Shown: piece by piece, positions 7,731 to 14,140 of the stretch
How the letters are laid out: each line of letters begins with the position of its first letter
Numbering within the stretch: the first letter of the stretch is position 1
Assembly: GCA_002311635.1 (NCBI GenBank)
Contig: DBZJ01000184.1
Coordinates: forward strand, 9,537 to 27,990
Source: Syntrophaceae bacterium UBA1163
GTDB lineage: Bacteria; Desulfobacterota; BSN033; UBA1163
Length of the DNA: 18,454 bases
Reading direction: 5' to 3'
Notes under the pieces: model-generated
Seen by the model: the letters and a program-made list of their open reading frames with translations, nothing else
Told to the model about the DNA's origin: nothing
Databases searched by the model: none
Program-made: the position numbers and the translations under genes

Positions 7731-7754
7731 GGTCGGCACAGTGGCCGACCCTAC
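7731..7754 (-). repeat. REP hairpin, GGTCGGC subtype, upstream of RAYT
   Basis: On the minus strand GTAG is followed by GGTCGGC-CACTGT-GCCGACC. Relative to the copy at 7222-7246, the stem changes CAGG/CCTG to TCGG/CCGA with paired bases kept and the loop CACTGT unchanged, showing selection for the hairpin. It lies in the 5' leader of the RAYT transcript. Confidence 0.8.
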
Positions 7755-7782
7755 GGTCTCTTCCTTAAAAATGGAAATTTTA

Positions 7783-7798
7783 GTCAACATATGTAGAC
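7783..7798. promoter_or_regulatory. Palindromic operator over the start of the RAYT-lexA transcript
   Basis: GTCTACATATGTTGAC on the minus strand is a 16-base palindrome with one mismatched pair. It overlaps the predicted transcription start of the adjacent promoter, where a repressor would block initiation. Because lexA is usually autorepressed, this is a candidate SOS box. The identity of the binding protein is inferred, not shown. It also lies upstream of the divergent methyltransferase gene. Confidence 0.5.
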
Positions 7799-7800
7799 CA

Positions 7801-7829
7801 TTTATAACTTCGAACATTTTTAATGTCAA
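7801..7829 (-). promoter_or_regulatory. Consensus sigma-70 promoter for RAYT-lexA(-dinB)
   Basis: On the minus strand TTGACA (complement of 7824-7829) and TATAAA (complement of 7801-7806) are spaced by 17 bases. The start would fall near 7794, inside the palindrome at 7783-7798. An ACATT-aaa-AATGT inverted repeat also overlaps the -35 box. No comparable promoter is seen in the 61 bases between RAYT and lexA, so this probably drives both. Confidence 0.7.
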
Positions 7830-7880
7830 GAAAAATTTTTTCCTGTAAAATTGTCGAGTACCCGCGAAAAAGGAGGCGTT

Positions 7881-8456
7881 TTGAAAGCGGATCAAAAAAA
7901 ATGGGACAAGAGATTCGGGAGGAAAGAATTCGCCCTTGGGAAAGAACCAAACCCTTTTCTAAAAAACCATATCCACCTTCTTCCGAAAGGAAGGGCCCTC
8001 GACGTCGCTACGGGCGAGGGAAGGAACGCAGTCTTCCTGGCTCAAAATGGGTTTGAAGTGGATGCAGTAGATATCTCCGAGAAGGGTCTGAAGAAAGCCA
8101 GAAAATTGGCTCGAGAGAAAGGAGTCAAGATTAACACCTTTCTCGTCGACCTTGACCAATTTCGGATTGAAAAAGACCGATACGACCTCATCGTCAACCT
8201 CTATTTTCTCAAACGTCGTCTCATCCCAAAGATCAGAAATGGGCTCAAGAAAGGTGGAATGGTAGTGTTCGAGACTTACCTCCTTGAACATAGAACGCTC
8301 GCTACGGGAGGACCGAAGCAAGCCAAATATTTCTTGAAACCTAATGAACCCCTCAGGCTCTTCAAAAACTTCCGAATTCAATTCTATCGCGAAGGGACCT
8401 TCAGAGAAGGTAGAAGAAGAAAGGCAGTGGCAAGCCTCATCGCTGAAAAAATCTGA
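7881..8456 (+). CDS. Class I SAM-dependent methyltransferase (TehB-like)
   Basis: A small cytoplasmic methyltransferase of about 191 residues. The N-terminus KADQKKWDKRFG and GKEPNPFLKNH precedes motif I ALDVATGEGRNAVFLA (39-54), then the acidic loop VDAVDIS (60-66) for the ribose of S-adenosylmethionine, and a later GLKKGGMVVFETY strand. The family resembles TehB/tellurite-resistance-like methyltransferases; the substrate is not known. TTG7881 is chosen because AGGAGG (7871-7876) precedes it by four bases and the conserved KADQKKWD follows at once. An upstream TTG at 7851 would put the Shine-Dalgarno inside the gene. It is transcribed away from the RAYT-lexA promoter and has no clear promoter of its own. 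Confidence 0.88.
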   Translation: MKADQKKWDKRFGRKEFALGKEPNPFLKNHIHLLPKGRALDVATGEGRNAVFLAQNGFEVDAVDISEKGLKKARKLAREKGVKINTFLVDLDQFRIEKDRYDLIVNLYFLKRRLIPKIRNGLKKGGMVVFETYLLEHRTLATGGPKQAKYFLKPNEPLRLFKNFRIQFYREGTFREGRRRKAVASLIAEKI

Positions 8457-8459
8457 ATA

Positions 8460-8577
8460 AGGGTTCAAGGGTTCGAGGATTCAAGAGACAGAGAACCGAA
8501 AGTGGAGAGTAGAAAGTGGTCAAAACCACAATCCACCTTCCACATTCAGAACCTTGCCCCCTGGACCCCTTGAACCC
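8460..8577. repeat. Long imperfect inverted repeat between convergent genes
   Basis: The left arm begins AGGGTTCAAGGGTTCGAGG near 8460, and the right arm ends GGACCCCTTGAACCCT near 8578. Complementarity continues inward with gaps, as AGTGG/CCAC-type pieces, to ACCACAA near 8525. It lies exactly between the stop codons of the methyltransferase and radical SAM genes, so it may act as a bidirectional transcript end. It has no T-run, and its GGGTTCAAGGG units resemble dispersed low-complexity repeats. Confidence 0.6.
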
Positions 8578-9869
8578 TATTTATTGGCATAGAAAGTTTC
8601 TTTGGCGCGGTTGAAATAGCCGAATTGGAGAGATGGAAATTCTTTCTTCAGGATATCGATCATCTTAGAGATGCCTATCCCCCAACCGCTTCCCATGTTT
8701 TTGAGATAGAGGTCCGGATCGATGTTGAGGTTTCGCATCTGAATCAGATCGAGGTTCGTTTCCCTGATCAGTTCTATCAAGCCTTCCACTTCTGCCTCCC
8801 TATCGGTGAACCCCGGGAAGACAAGGAGATTAATCGATGTATAGATCCCTTTTCCCTTGGCCGAAACCAAGGAATTTATCACATCGTGGAACGAATATCC
8901 CCCGGGTCTGTGATAGCGTTTGTAATAATTTGAATGGGGACTGTTGAGTGTGATACGAACGCTATCCAGCCCAGCCTCGCAAAGCTTCTCCAAGACCCTT
9001 GGAAGACTTCCGTTGGTGTTAAGGTTGATCGTTCCTCGATCGGTTTTTCCTCGAAGCTTAAGGATCGAATTTTCCAAAAGCCTCCATTGGATCAGCGGCT
9101 CTCCTTCACACCCCTGACCAAAACTGACAATCGGGTCCTCTGCTTTTTCAAGATGGGGCAAGGCAACGCCCAGAACCTCGTTTGCCGTAGGAATAAAATC
9201 GATCCTCTCTTGTGATGCCGGGCAACATTCGGAGGGCTGTAAGGAGATGCAGCCTAAACAATCTGCGTTGCACGAAGGAGATGTAGGCAAGGGGCATTCC
9301 CACCTCCGAAAAAAAACATTTTTTGCCGCAAAACAGTGATATTCCAACGCACACCTGGAAAGTTGGCGAAGGAGGCGATTTTGGGGATGATCCCTAAGAG
9401 AGGCTTGGACCTTTTGTTTTAAGAGGCGATCGTTCTCAAAATATTTTGGGTGCCAATGCGGATTAGAGTCAATCTGTAATCCGGTCGCCCAAAATCTTCC
9501 GTCTTTCCAGCCCACAGCCGTGTAGGCCCAGAGCGGAAGGATGGGCGCTCTGGCACTGCGTTGGGTAGCAGGAAGGAATGTCCGGATATACCCCGGTGGC
9601 AGGAATGCAGCGACCGCGGTACACTTCGCGTCTTTATTCCCTAATCTCGTTTTTCGCAAAGAGACAAAAGATCTGTCTTCTTCTTCCCAGCCGATCGGTA
9701 TCCTTCCGGGCAAGGTAAAGAGTTGACTCCCTTTAGGAAGAGGCATTAATTCTGATGGAGTGGGGAGGAGGAATCGATCTCCGGATCGACCTGAAAGCTT
9801 AAGAGAAGGATGGTCAAAGATATTTCCTTCAGGATCTGATAAGACGAGCCGAGGATATTCAAAACTCAT
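8577..9869 (-). CDS. Radical SAM protein with extra cysteines
   Basis: A 430-residue radical S-adenosylmethionine enzyme of unknown substrate. The cluster motif is at Cys200, Cys204 and Cys207 (CNADCLGC), unusually far from the N-terminus. It is followed by the SAM-binding type motif FGQGCEGEPL (250-259), then NLNTNGSLPRVL and SVRITLNSPHSNYYKRYHRP, typical of the barrel. The 200-residue N-terminal part contains no family I can name. Cysteines at 173, 179, 192, 215, 216 and 254 surround the main motif and could hold an auxiliary cluster (inference). The ATG lacks a strong Shine-Dalgarno. The frame stays open about 31 codons upstream but offers no ATG, GTG or TTG. The 34-residue ORF and EamA gene lie upstream on the same strand, so it may belong to that operon. 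Confidence 0.88.
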   Translation of the reverse strand: MSFEYPRLVLSDPEGNIFDHPSLKLSGRSGDRFLLPTPSELMPLPKGSQLFTLPGRIPIGWEEEDRSFVSLRKTRLGNKDAKCTAVAAFLPPGYIRTFLPATQRSARAPILPLWAYTAVGWKDGRFWATGLQIDSNPHWHPKYFENDRLLKQKVQASLRDHPQNRLLRQLSRCALEYHCFAAKNVFFRRWECPLPTSPSCNADCLGCISLQPSECCPASQERIDFIPTANEVLGVALPHLEKAEDPIVSFGQGCEGEPLIQWRLLENSILKLRGKTDRGTINLNTNGSLPRVLEKLCEAGLDSVRITLNSPHSNYYKRYHRPGGYSFHDVINSLVSAKGKGIYTSINLLVFPGFTDREAEVEGLIELIRETNLDLIQMRNLNIDPDLYLKNMGSGWGIGISKMIDILKKEFPSLQFGYFNRAKETFYANK

Positions 9870-9962
9870 TGTATGAAGTTCTTCAGTGATGATGGCGACG
9901 GTGGATTCACCATCAAGACAAGATGCGTTCTTTGCTATGCGCCAAGCGCTTAGCGTTCTTTA

Positions 9963-10067
9963 TTACGTCGGATACTTTCTCTCTCCTTTAGACTTCCTCA
10001 ATGAGTGTTTGACATTCTTTCTCTTCAAGGCCGCCTTCAAACGATTCGTTTTTTTGCGTCTCTTCAT
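9963..10067 (-). CDS. Small basic 34-residue ORF
   Basis: A 34-codon frame reading MKRRKKTNRLKAALKRKNVK then HSLRKSKGERKYPT, with about half its residues Lys, Arg or His. GGAGG lies five bases before the ATG. It follows the EamA gene on the same strand and precedes the radical SAM gene by 93 bases. The composition suggests an RNA-binding or ribosome-associated microprotein, but nothing shows a function. It may also be a chance frame. Confidence 0.45.
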   Translation of the reverse strand: MKRRKKTNRLKAALKRKNVKHSLRKSKGERKYPT

Positions 10068-10080
10068 CTTCTCCTCCGTC

Positions 10081-10122
10081 CCCACCCTCACCCCAACCCT
10101 CTCCCTTGAGGGAGAGGGGGAG
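10081..10122. repeat. GC-rich hairpin repeat (CCCTCTCCCT type)
   Basis: CCCTCTCCCT (10097-10106) and AGGGAGAGGG (10109-10118) form a perfect 10-base stem with a two-base loop, next to CCCACCCTCACCCCAACC. This resembles a dispersed REP-like sequence family seen in many proteobacterial genomes (recollection, not checked). It lies between the EamA gene and the 34-residue ORF and would form in their transcript. Confidence 0.65.
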
Positions 10123-10131
10123 ATAGAAGGG

Positions 10132-10545
10132 TTATTTGACCAGCCAGATTCCTGAGACAATCAGCATAGTACCGATGACCCTCTGGAAAGTGACTCCTTC
10201 TTTGAGAACCAGAATACTCAGAAAGGCGGTTACCAGGGGGTAACAGGCTGCGATGGGAACGATCTTTGAAGTTGCCCCCATCTTCAAGGCGCCGTAATAA
10301 GTCCACATGCCCAGAAGACCTGCGATCACGCCGCTGGCGCCAAAGAGGAAAATACTCTTCCCGTCCAGCTCAATTAACTCCCTGCCTTTGCCCATCAGAA
10401 AGGTGAGCAAAAAAAGGCCTGCTGCGACAACGGCACTTCGGACGGTGACACCGATCAGGGGATCTACTTTTGCCAAGCCCATTTTCTCAAGAATTGGGGT
10501 CGATCCCCATAACAAAGTCGTGGCGATCAATAAAAAGACGACCAA
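10132..10545 (-). CDS. EamA-domain (DMT superfamily) small membrane transporter
   Basis: An inner-membrane protein of about 137 residues with a single EamA repeat, i.e. a half-size drug/metabolite transporter that probably dimerises. Hydrophobic segments are VVFLLIATTLLWGSTPILE, GVTVRSAVVAAGLFLLTFLM, FLFGASGVIAGLLGMWTYYG, IVPIAACYPLVTAFLSILVL and VIGTMLIVSGIWLV. The conserved end KEGVTFQRVIGTMLIVSGIW is typical. Substrate unknown. TTG10545 is chosen: GGGGAGG lies seven bases upstream and the PHP stop codon four bases upstream. An ATG at 10590 would overlap the PHP gene by 41 bases and add a non-hydrophobic leader. Tight spacing indicates one transcript with the PHP gene. Confidence 0.85.
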   Translation of the reverse strand: MVVFLLIATTLLWGSTPILEKMGLAKVDPLIGVTVRSAVVAAGLFLLTFLMGKGRELIELDGKSIFLFGASGVIAGLLGMWTYYGALKMGATSKIVPIAACYPLVTAFLSILVLKEGVTFQRVIGTMLIVSGIWLVK

Positions 10546-10549
10546 CCCT

Positions 10550-11413
10550 TCACCTCCCCGATAAAGACCGACTTCGAACCGCCTTGACATTCTGTACGAT
10601 GGAGTAAGGAAGCTTCATGTCTCCTCTTCCCACCCCGATGTCCAATTCGCTTTTTTCCATTCCGTGATAATCTGTCCCCCCTGTCGACAGGAGGCTGTAT
10701 TTCTCGGCAAGCGATTTATACTGTACTATTTGCGCCGCAGAATGTTCAGGATAATAGACCTCAATCCCTTTGAGCCCCTCATCGACCAGATGGACGATCA
10801 GTTTCTCCAATTCTGAGTAGCCATTCATTCCGAGGGTATTGGGATGAGCAAGCACGGCCACACCTCCCGCTTCGTTGATAAAATGCAGAGCCTCTTTCGA
10901 TGTAAATCTGAATTTGTCCACATAGGCCGGAGCCCCCTTTTTCAGAAACCGATCGAAAGCTTCTTGAAAATTCCTGACAACCTTCTTCTCCAAAAGGACA
11001 TTGGCAAAATGGGGTCTCCCGACCTGTCCTCCTCCGGAGGCTCTCAGCACCTCTTCAAAGGTTATATCGATTCCTAACCTATTCAATTTTTCGGTGATCT
11101 TTGGATTTCTTTCTGCCCTTGCCTTCTGGAGATATTTCAACCTCTCCGTGAGAAGGGGGTGATGGATATCAAGAAAAAATCCTAAGATATGCATGGAACC
11201 GGGTGAATGCTCCGCGCTGATTTCAATCCCCGGGATCACTTCAAAACCAATTCTCTCCCCTTCCGACAATCCCTCCTCACATCCTTCGACGGTATCATGA
11301 TCGGTAATCGCAATCGCCTGGAGTCCCTTCGCCTTGGCGTATCTCACGATCTCCGATGGGCTCAGCACTCCGTCAGAGGCGGTCGTATGGAGGTGAAGAT
11401 CCACATATCCCAT
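10550..11413 (-). CDS. PHP-domain phosphoesterase (RNase AM / YciV-like)
   Basis: A 287-residue metal-dependent phosphoesterase of the PHP family, close in layout to E. coli YciV/RNase AM, which removes 3'-phosphates from nucleoside 3',5'-bisphosphates and 5'-trims RNAs. Metal ligands are visible: His7 and His9 in DLHLHT, Asp14 in ASDG, Asp38-His39-Asp40 in ITDHD, Glu in GIEIS, His in VLAHPN, and Asp/His in GGTDYHG. Length fits the family. It is the first gene of a minus-strand group with EamA and the basic ORF. A promoter lies about 65 bases upstream and AGGA seven bases before the ATG. The exact substrate is inferred from family resemblance. Confidence 0.88.
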   Translation of the reverse strand: MGYVDLHLHTTASDGVLSPSEIVRYAKAKGLQAIAITDHDTVEGCEEGLSEGERIGFEVIPGIEISAEHSPGSMHILGFFLDIHHPLLTERLKYLQKARAERNPKITEKLNRLGIDITFEEVLRASGGGQVGRPHFANVLLEKKVVRNFQEAFDRFLKKGAPAYVDKFRFTSKEALHFINEAGGVAVLAHPNTLGMNGYSELEKLIVHLVDEGLKGIEVYYPEHSAAQIVQYKSLAEKYSLLSTGGTDYHGMEKSELDIGVGRGDMKLPYSIVQNVKAVRSRSLSGR

Positions 11414-11476
11414 AGGAATCCTTTCAGCCGCGTTTTTAGAAAGACGAAGGAGAAGAATAAAGAATCAGATTTAAAT

Positions 11477-11505
11477 TCTATAATAGATGACCTATCCAAA
11501 GTCAA
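11477..11505 (-). promoter_or_regulatory. Sigma-70-type promoter of the PHP-EamA group
   Basis: On the minus strand TTGACT (complement of 11500-11505) and TATAGA (complement of 11477-11482) are separated by 17 bases. The leader would be about 55 bases to the PHP start at 11413. Confidence 0.6.
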
Positions 11506-12018
11506 CCCTTCGACTTTACGACTACTTCATCGACGTGTTTAGAAGAAGCCAGTGAAGATTTTTTTGTAAGGAATCCCGAATAAGGAACCTTTCAACCGAA
11601 CATTATATGAATTGCTACCTCGGAGGAGTTGTTCTACCTGATAGTTTAGACGTAATCTTCTCTTCGAATAAGTAATCATCAACTCTAAAACCTATATCAA
11701 AGTGGATAGCAGGGGGTGAAAGAGACGAAAAATTCTTCCTGCAATCGCCCTATCGAAAAGTAAAAATCCTCACTAAAAAAGGAGGGGGTTATTGGGCAGA
11801 AATCAAGCATCAAATTAGATTAAAAGAGTCAGTTTTTTGCTCGCAACGTAGAGAGTTTATTTTAATTTTTTCATGCTTTGAGAAAATTCCCGAACACCAG
11901 TGAATTAATTACTTTTTTCACATAAAGACGTGGAATTAATCCTATATGAATATAGGAATATTAACCTTGCAACTTATAACCAATTGAAAATACTAATAAA
12001 TTTAGTAAAAAATAATGC
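11506..12018. other. AT-rich intergenic stretch without a recognisable gene
   Basis: About 500 bases between two outward-facing promoters. No frame looks coding, and no tRNA, known riboswitch or transposon remnant is recognised. The only clear structure is the 18-base palindrome at 11940-11957. A GGAGGGGG stretch near 11780 is not followed by a convincing frame. Confidence 0.5.
11940..11957. promoter_or_regulatory. 18-base palindrome upstream of the sigma factor promoter
   Basis: TCCTATAT-ga-ATATAGGA is a perfect 8-base inverted repeat with a two-base centre, ending 61 bases before the -35 box at 12019. Position and symmetry fit a dimeric regulator site. The regulator is unknown. Confidence 0.4.
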
Positions 12019-12047
12019 TTGACAAAGCTTTAGGACTTGAATATATT
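12019..12047 (+). promoter_or_regulatory. Consensus sigma-70 promoter of the sigma factor gene
   Basis: TTGACA (12019-12024) and TATATT (12042-12047) are spaced by exactly 17 bases. Transcription should begin near 12054, giving a leader of about 160 bases before GTG12216. The leader contains two short frames, 12084-12137 (17 codons) and 12140-12208 (22 codons), neither with a well-placed ribosome site. Confidence 0.75.
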
Positions 12048-12151
12048 AGAATAAGAGAATAAACAAATCAGTTAAGAAGAGGGATGTTGAATGTAGAGAG
12101 GACCATTCTTCCGGCGAGGGTTTTTTGGGTAAAGTAAAAATGAATAAATCC

Positions 12152-12187
12152 GCCCTTTCCATGGACAAAGAATGGAGAGGGCTTTTT
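12152..12187 (+). terminator. Terminator-like hairpin in the sigma factor leader
   Basis: GCCCTTTCCAT (12152-12162) pairs with ATGGAGAGGGC (12172-12182) around a nine-base loop, with one T-G wobble, followed by five Ts. This has the form of an intrinsic terminator and lies between the promoter and the start codon, so it could attenuate expression. Confidence 0.6.
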
Positions 12188-12215
12188 GTTCCGAGAAGAA
12201 AGGGGTAACGTACCT

Positions 12216-13520
12216 GTGAAAAACAACAAGACAACAAATAAAAAAGGAGAGGATTTGGCCCTTGAGCCTGTTCAATCCTCAACCCTTTTTGCTGAATCCC
12301 CGACCTCCATTCCACCCATCCAATCTGCATCCTACGTGGAGGGTGAATTAGAAGAGACAATGGAGGATTTTGATCTTCAGCCCGACGAAGCAGAGTTGGC
12401 GGCCGAGGGAAGTGAAGAGGTGTCAGCCGAGCCCGCTCCTCACGAAGAAATTATTTTTCAACCTCAGGATATCACGTGGGAGTATTTAAAGGGTCTTGAA
12501 AAGATATCGCTTCTTACGCCTGAGAAAGAGGTTGAACTGGCTAAAAGGATTAAGGAAGGTGAGCGGCAAGTCAAGATTCTCGAGACGAAGACCAATCGCC
12601 TGAAGGCTCAGTTGTATCCCCCTTCGGCCCCCAAGAACGGGGGTAGACGCATCCATGTCAACGCACGGCAGGGTTACAAATTCAAGGGAAAAAATGGTAA
12701 GAATGGGAAAAAGTCAAAACCTACGCCTTCAGAAATAAGGGGTAAAAACCTTCTTTACAAGGAGACGTTGAACCAATATCAGCGGGCGATACTCGATCTT
12801 CAACGGGCAAAGAACGAACTGATCCAGGCCAATCTTCGGTTGGTAGTCAGTATCGCAAAACGTTATGCCAATCGGGGACTTTCTTTTCTCGATTTGATCC
12901 AGGAGGGAAATCTCGGCCTGATCCAGGCCATGGTGAAGTTCGATTATACCAAAGGCTTTAAATTCAGCACCTACGCTTCCTGGTGGATCAGGGCGGCCAT
13001 TTTGAGGGCCTTTGCAGAGAAGTCGAGGACGATTCGAATCCCCAATTATCTTTTTGAGATCAAAGGGAAATTGATGAAATCCTTCAAGGACCTGGTAAAA
13101 AAGTTAGGGCGGGAACCTACCTCTCAGGAATTATCCAAGGAAAGCGGAATCCCTCTACACGACGTCGAGAAAATTCTCAATCTCATTGAAGAACCGATCT
13201 CCCTCGATATGTCCATCGGGGAAGAGGATAGTACGCTCGAAGATCTGATTCCGGATGACAAGGGTCTCTCTCCCAGTGACTCCCTGTTGGAAAAAGATCT
13301 GACCCATCAGATCCAGAAGCTCTTATCCGGCCTCTCGCCGAGAGAAGAGAAGATTCTCCGGCTCCGTTTCGGCATCGGAGAGGACGGGGAGTGCACTCTT
13401 GAGGAAATTGGAAGGCAGTTCGGTCTCAGTCGGGAGAGAATTCGGCAGATTGAAGCGAAAGCCCTTGATCGATTGAGGGATCCGAAACGCTATAAAGAAA
13501 TTAAAGAGTATTTTGAGTGA
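12216..13520 (+). CDS. Sigma-70 family RNA polymerase sigma factor (RpoD/RpoS-like, group 2)
   Basis: A promoter-recognition subunit of RNA polymerase, 434 residues from GTG12216. Residues 1-80 are acidic and unconserved, with no region 1.1. Region 1.2 spans about 85-120 (DITWEYLKGLEKISLLTPEKE). A basic Gly/Lys-rich insert follows at about 140-170, then region 2 at 200-276 (NLRLVVSIAKRYANRGLSFL, then KFSTYASWWIRAAILRAFAE), region 3, and region 4 at about 362-426 with helix-turn-helix CTLEEIGRQFGLSRERIRQIE. The region 2.4 helix reads RAAILRAF where RpoD has RQAITRAI, so this is probably an alternative factor. AAGGGG lies about ten bases before GTG12216. An upstream in-frame TTG (12186) sits inside the leader hairpin's T-run and is unlikely. 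Preceded by its own promoter and hairpin; ends at a strong terminator. Confidence 0.93.
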   Translation: MKNNKTTNKKGEDLALEPVQSSTLFAESPTSIPPIQSASYVEGELEETMEDFDLQPDEAELAAEGSEEVSAEPAPHEEIIFQPQDITWEYLKGLEKISLLTPEKEVELAKRIKEGERQVKILETKTNRLKAQLYPPSAPKNGGRRIHVNARQGYKFKGKNGKNGKKSKPTPSEIRGKNLLYKETLNQYQRAILDLQRAKNELIQANLRLVVSIAKRYANRGLSFLDLIQEGNLGLIQAMVKFDYTKGFKFSTYASWWIRAAILRAFAEKSRTIRIPNYLFEIKGKLMKSFKDLVKKLGREPTSQELSKESGIPLHDVEKILNLIEEPISLDMSIGEEDSTLEDLIPDDKGLSPSDSLLEKDLTHQIQKLLSGLSPREEKILRLRFGIGEDGECTLEEIGRQFGLSRERIRQIEAKALDRLRDPKRYKEIKEYFE

Positions 13521-13544
13521 CCCTTAAAAAAAGAAAATAAGAAA

Positions 13545-13581
13545 GGGGCGTCCATGATTTGACGTGGAGCGCCCCTTTTTT
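13545..13581. terminator. Bidirectional intrinsic terminator between sigma factor and ferredoxin genes
   Basis: GGGGCGTCCA pairs with TGGAGCGCCCC (one bulged base) around a ten-base loop, followed by six Ts at 13576-13581. On the minus strand the same stem is preceded by As and followed by TTTCTTATTTT, so it can end both convergent transcripts. Confidence 0.88.
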
Positions 13582-13598
13582 GTTCTTATCGGAGATAG

Positions 13599-13787
13599 TC
13601 ATTCCTCCATCTGGATAGCCTCTACCGGACAATTTTCAGTAGCCTCTTTACAGGACTCCAGCACCTCCGCAGGAACCTCATCCACCTTGACACGAGCCTT
13701 ATCATCATTCATCTCAAAAACTTCTGGGCACGTCTCCGCACAAAGCCCGCATCCGATGCAAGTTTCCTCGTCTATAATCGCCTTCAT
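13599..13787 (-). CDS. Single-cluster [4Fe-4S] ferredoxin
   Basis: A 62-residue electron carrier. Cys10, Cys13, Cys16 and Cys53 (CIGCGLC and ENCP) would bind one [4Fe-4S] cluster. Cys20 and Cys46 occupy the positions that in Desulfovibrio- and Thermotoga-type ferredoxins form a disulfide. The acidic composition fits an electron-transfer partner. AAAGGAG stands nine bases before the ATG. It is transcribed alone from a clear promoter and shares a terminator with the convergent sigma gene. Redox partner not evident in the window. Confidence 0.93.
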   Translation of the reverse strand: MKAIIDEETCIGCGLCAETCPEVFEMNDDKARVKVDEVPAEVLESCKEATENCPVEAIQMEE

Positions 13788-13896
13788 TAACGATTCTCCT
13801 TTCCGATTCCTCCGTTTATTTTATTATTCCTAATCGCTTTTCTTAAATCAAGTCGCCCGTTCTGAATTTCCAACATCTTGTATTCGACGTTGCCAT

Positions 13897-13925
13897 TTTA
13901 TAACCTCGGCCAATAATTGAGTCAA
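13897..13925 (-). promoter_or_regulatory. Sigma-70-type promoter of the ferredoxin gene
   Basis: On the minus strand TTGACT (complement of 13920-13925) and TATAAA (complement of 13897-13902) are 17 bases apart. The leader is about 100 bases. Confidence 0.65.
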
Positions 13926-14140
13926 ATGGATTCTTCACTCCTTAGGACCTTTTTCCAAAATTAAGGAAGCGAAAGTGTCCGGAAGGACCCTTGGGCAGGG
14001 GTCTTGGTAGGATTATCTTCTTCTCACGGATACGAATGAGGCTCAAGATAGAAAAACACTGCGGGCCGGCAAAGCACGCAATCAAATCCTCGTAGTGGTT
14101 GTTTTTGCTACTCCTCCGAAACCAAGGGTTGCGGGTAAGC
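13926..14140. other. Intergenic stretch after mlaC
   Basis: Between the ferredoxin promoter and the mlaC stop I see no convincing gene, RNA or terminator. A frame of about 60 codons is open on the minus strand after the mlaC stop, but it has no start with a ribosome site and no recognisable motif. Confidence 0.45.

Noticed and set aside
7222..7754. CRISPR-like repeats
   Set aside because: Copies are palindromic REP hairpins flanking a transposase, not evenly spaced direct repeats, and no cas gene is present.
7959..8468. 169-codon minus-strand frame
   Set aside because: Antisense to the methyltransferase, which has clear motifs and a ribosome site.
9870..9962. In-frame upstream extension of the radical SAM protein and a 15-codon overlapping leader frame
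   Set aside because: The extension has no ATG, GTG or TTG and the leader frame has no ribosome site; both are probably chance.
12186..12215. Upstream TTG start for the sigma factor
   Set aside because: The codon overlaps the T-run of the leader hairpin and has no ribosome site; GTG12216 has one.
14040..14140. Riboswitch-like GC-rich patch downstream of mlaC
   Set aside because: It does not fit the c-di-GMP or cobalamin consensus elements I know, and it follows a gene end rather than preceding a start in a suitable orientation.
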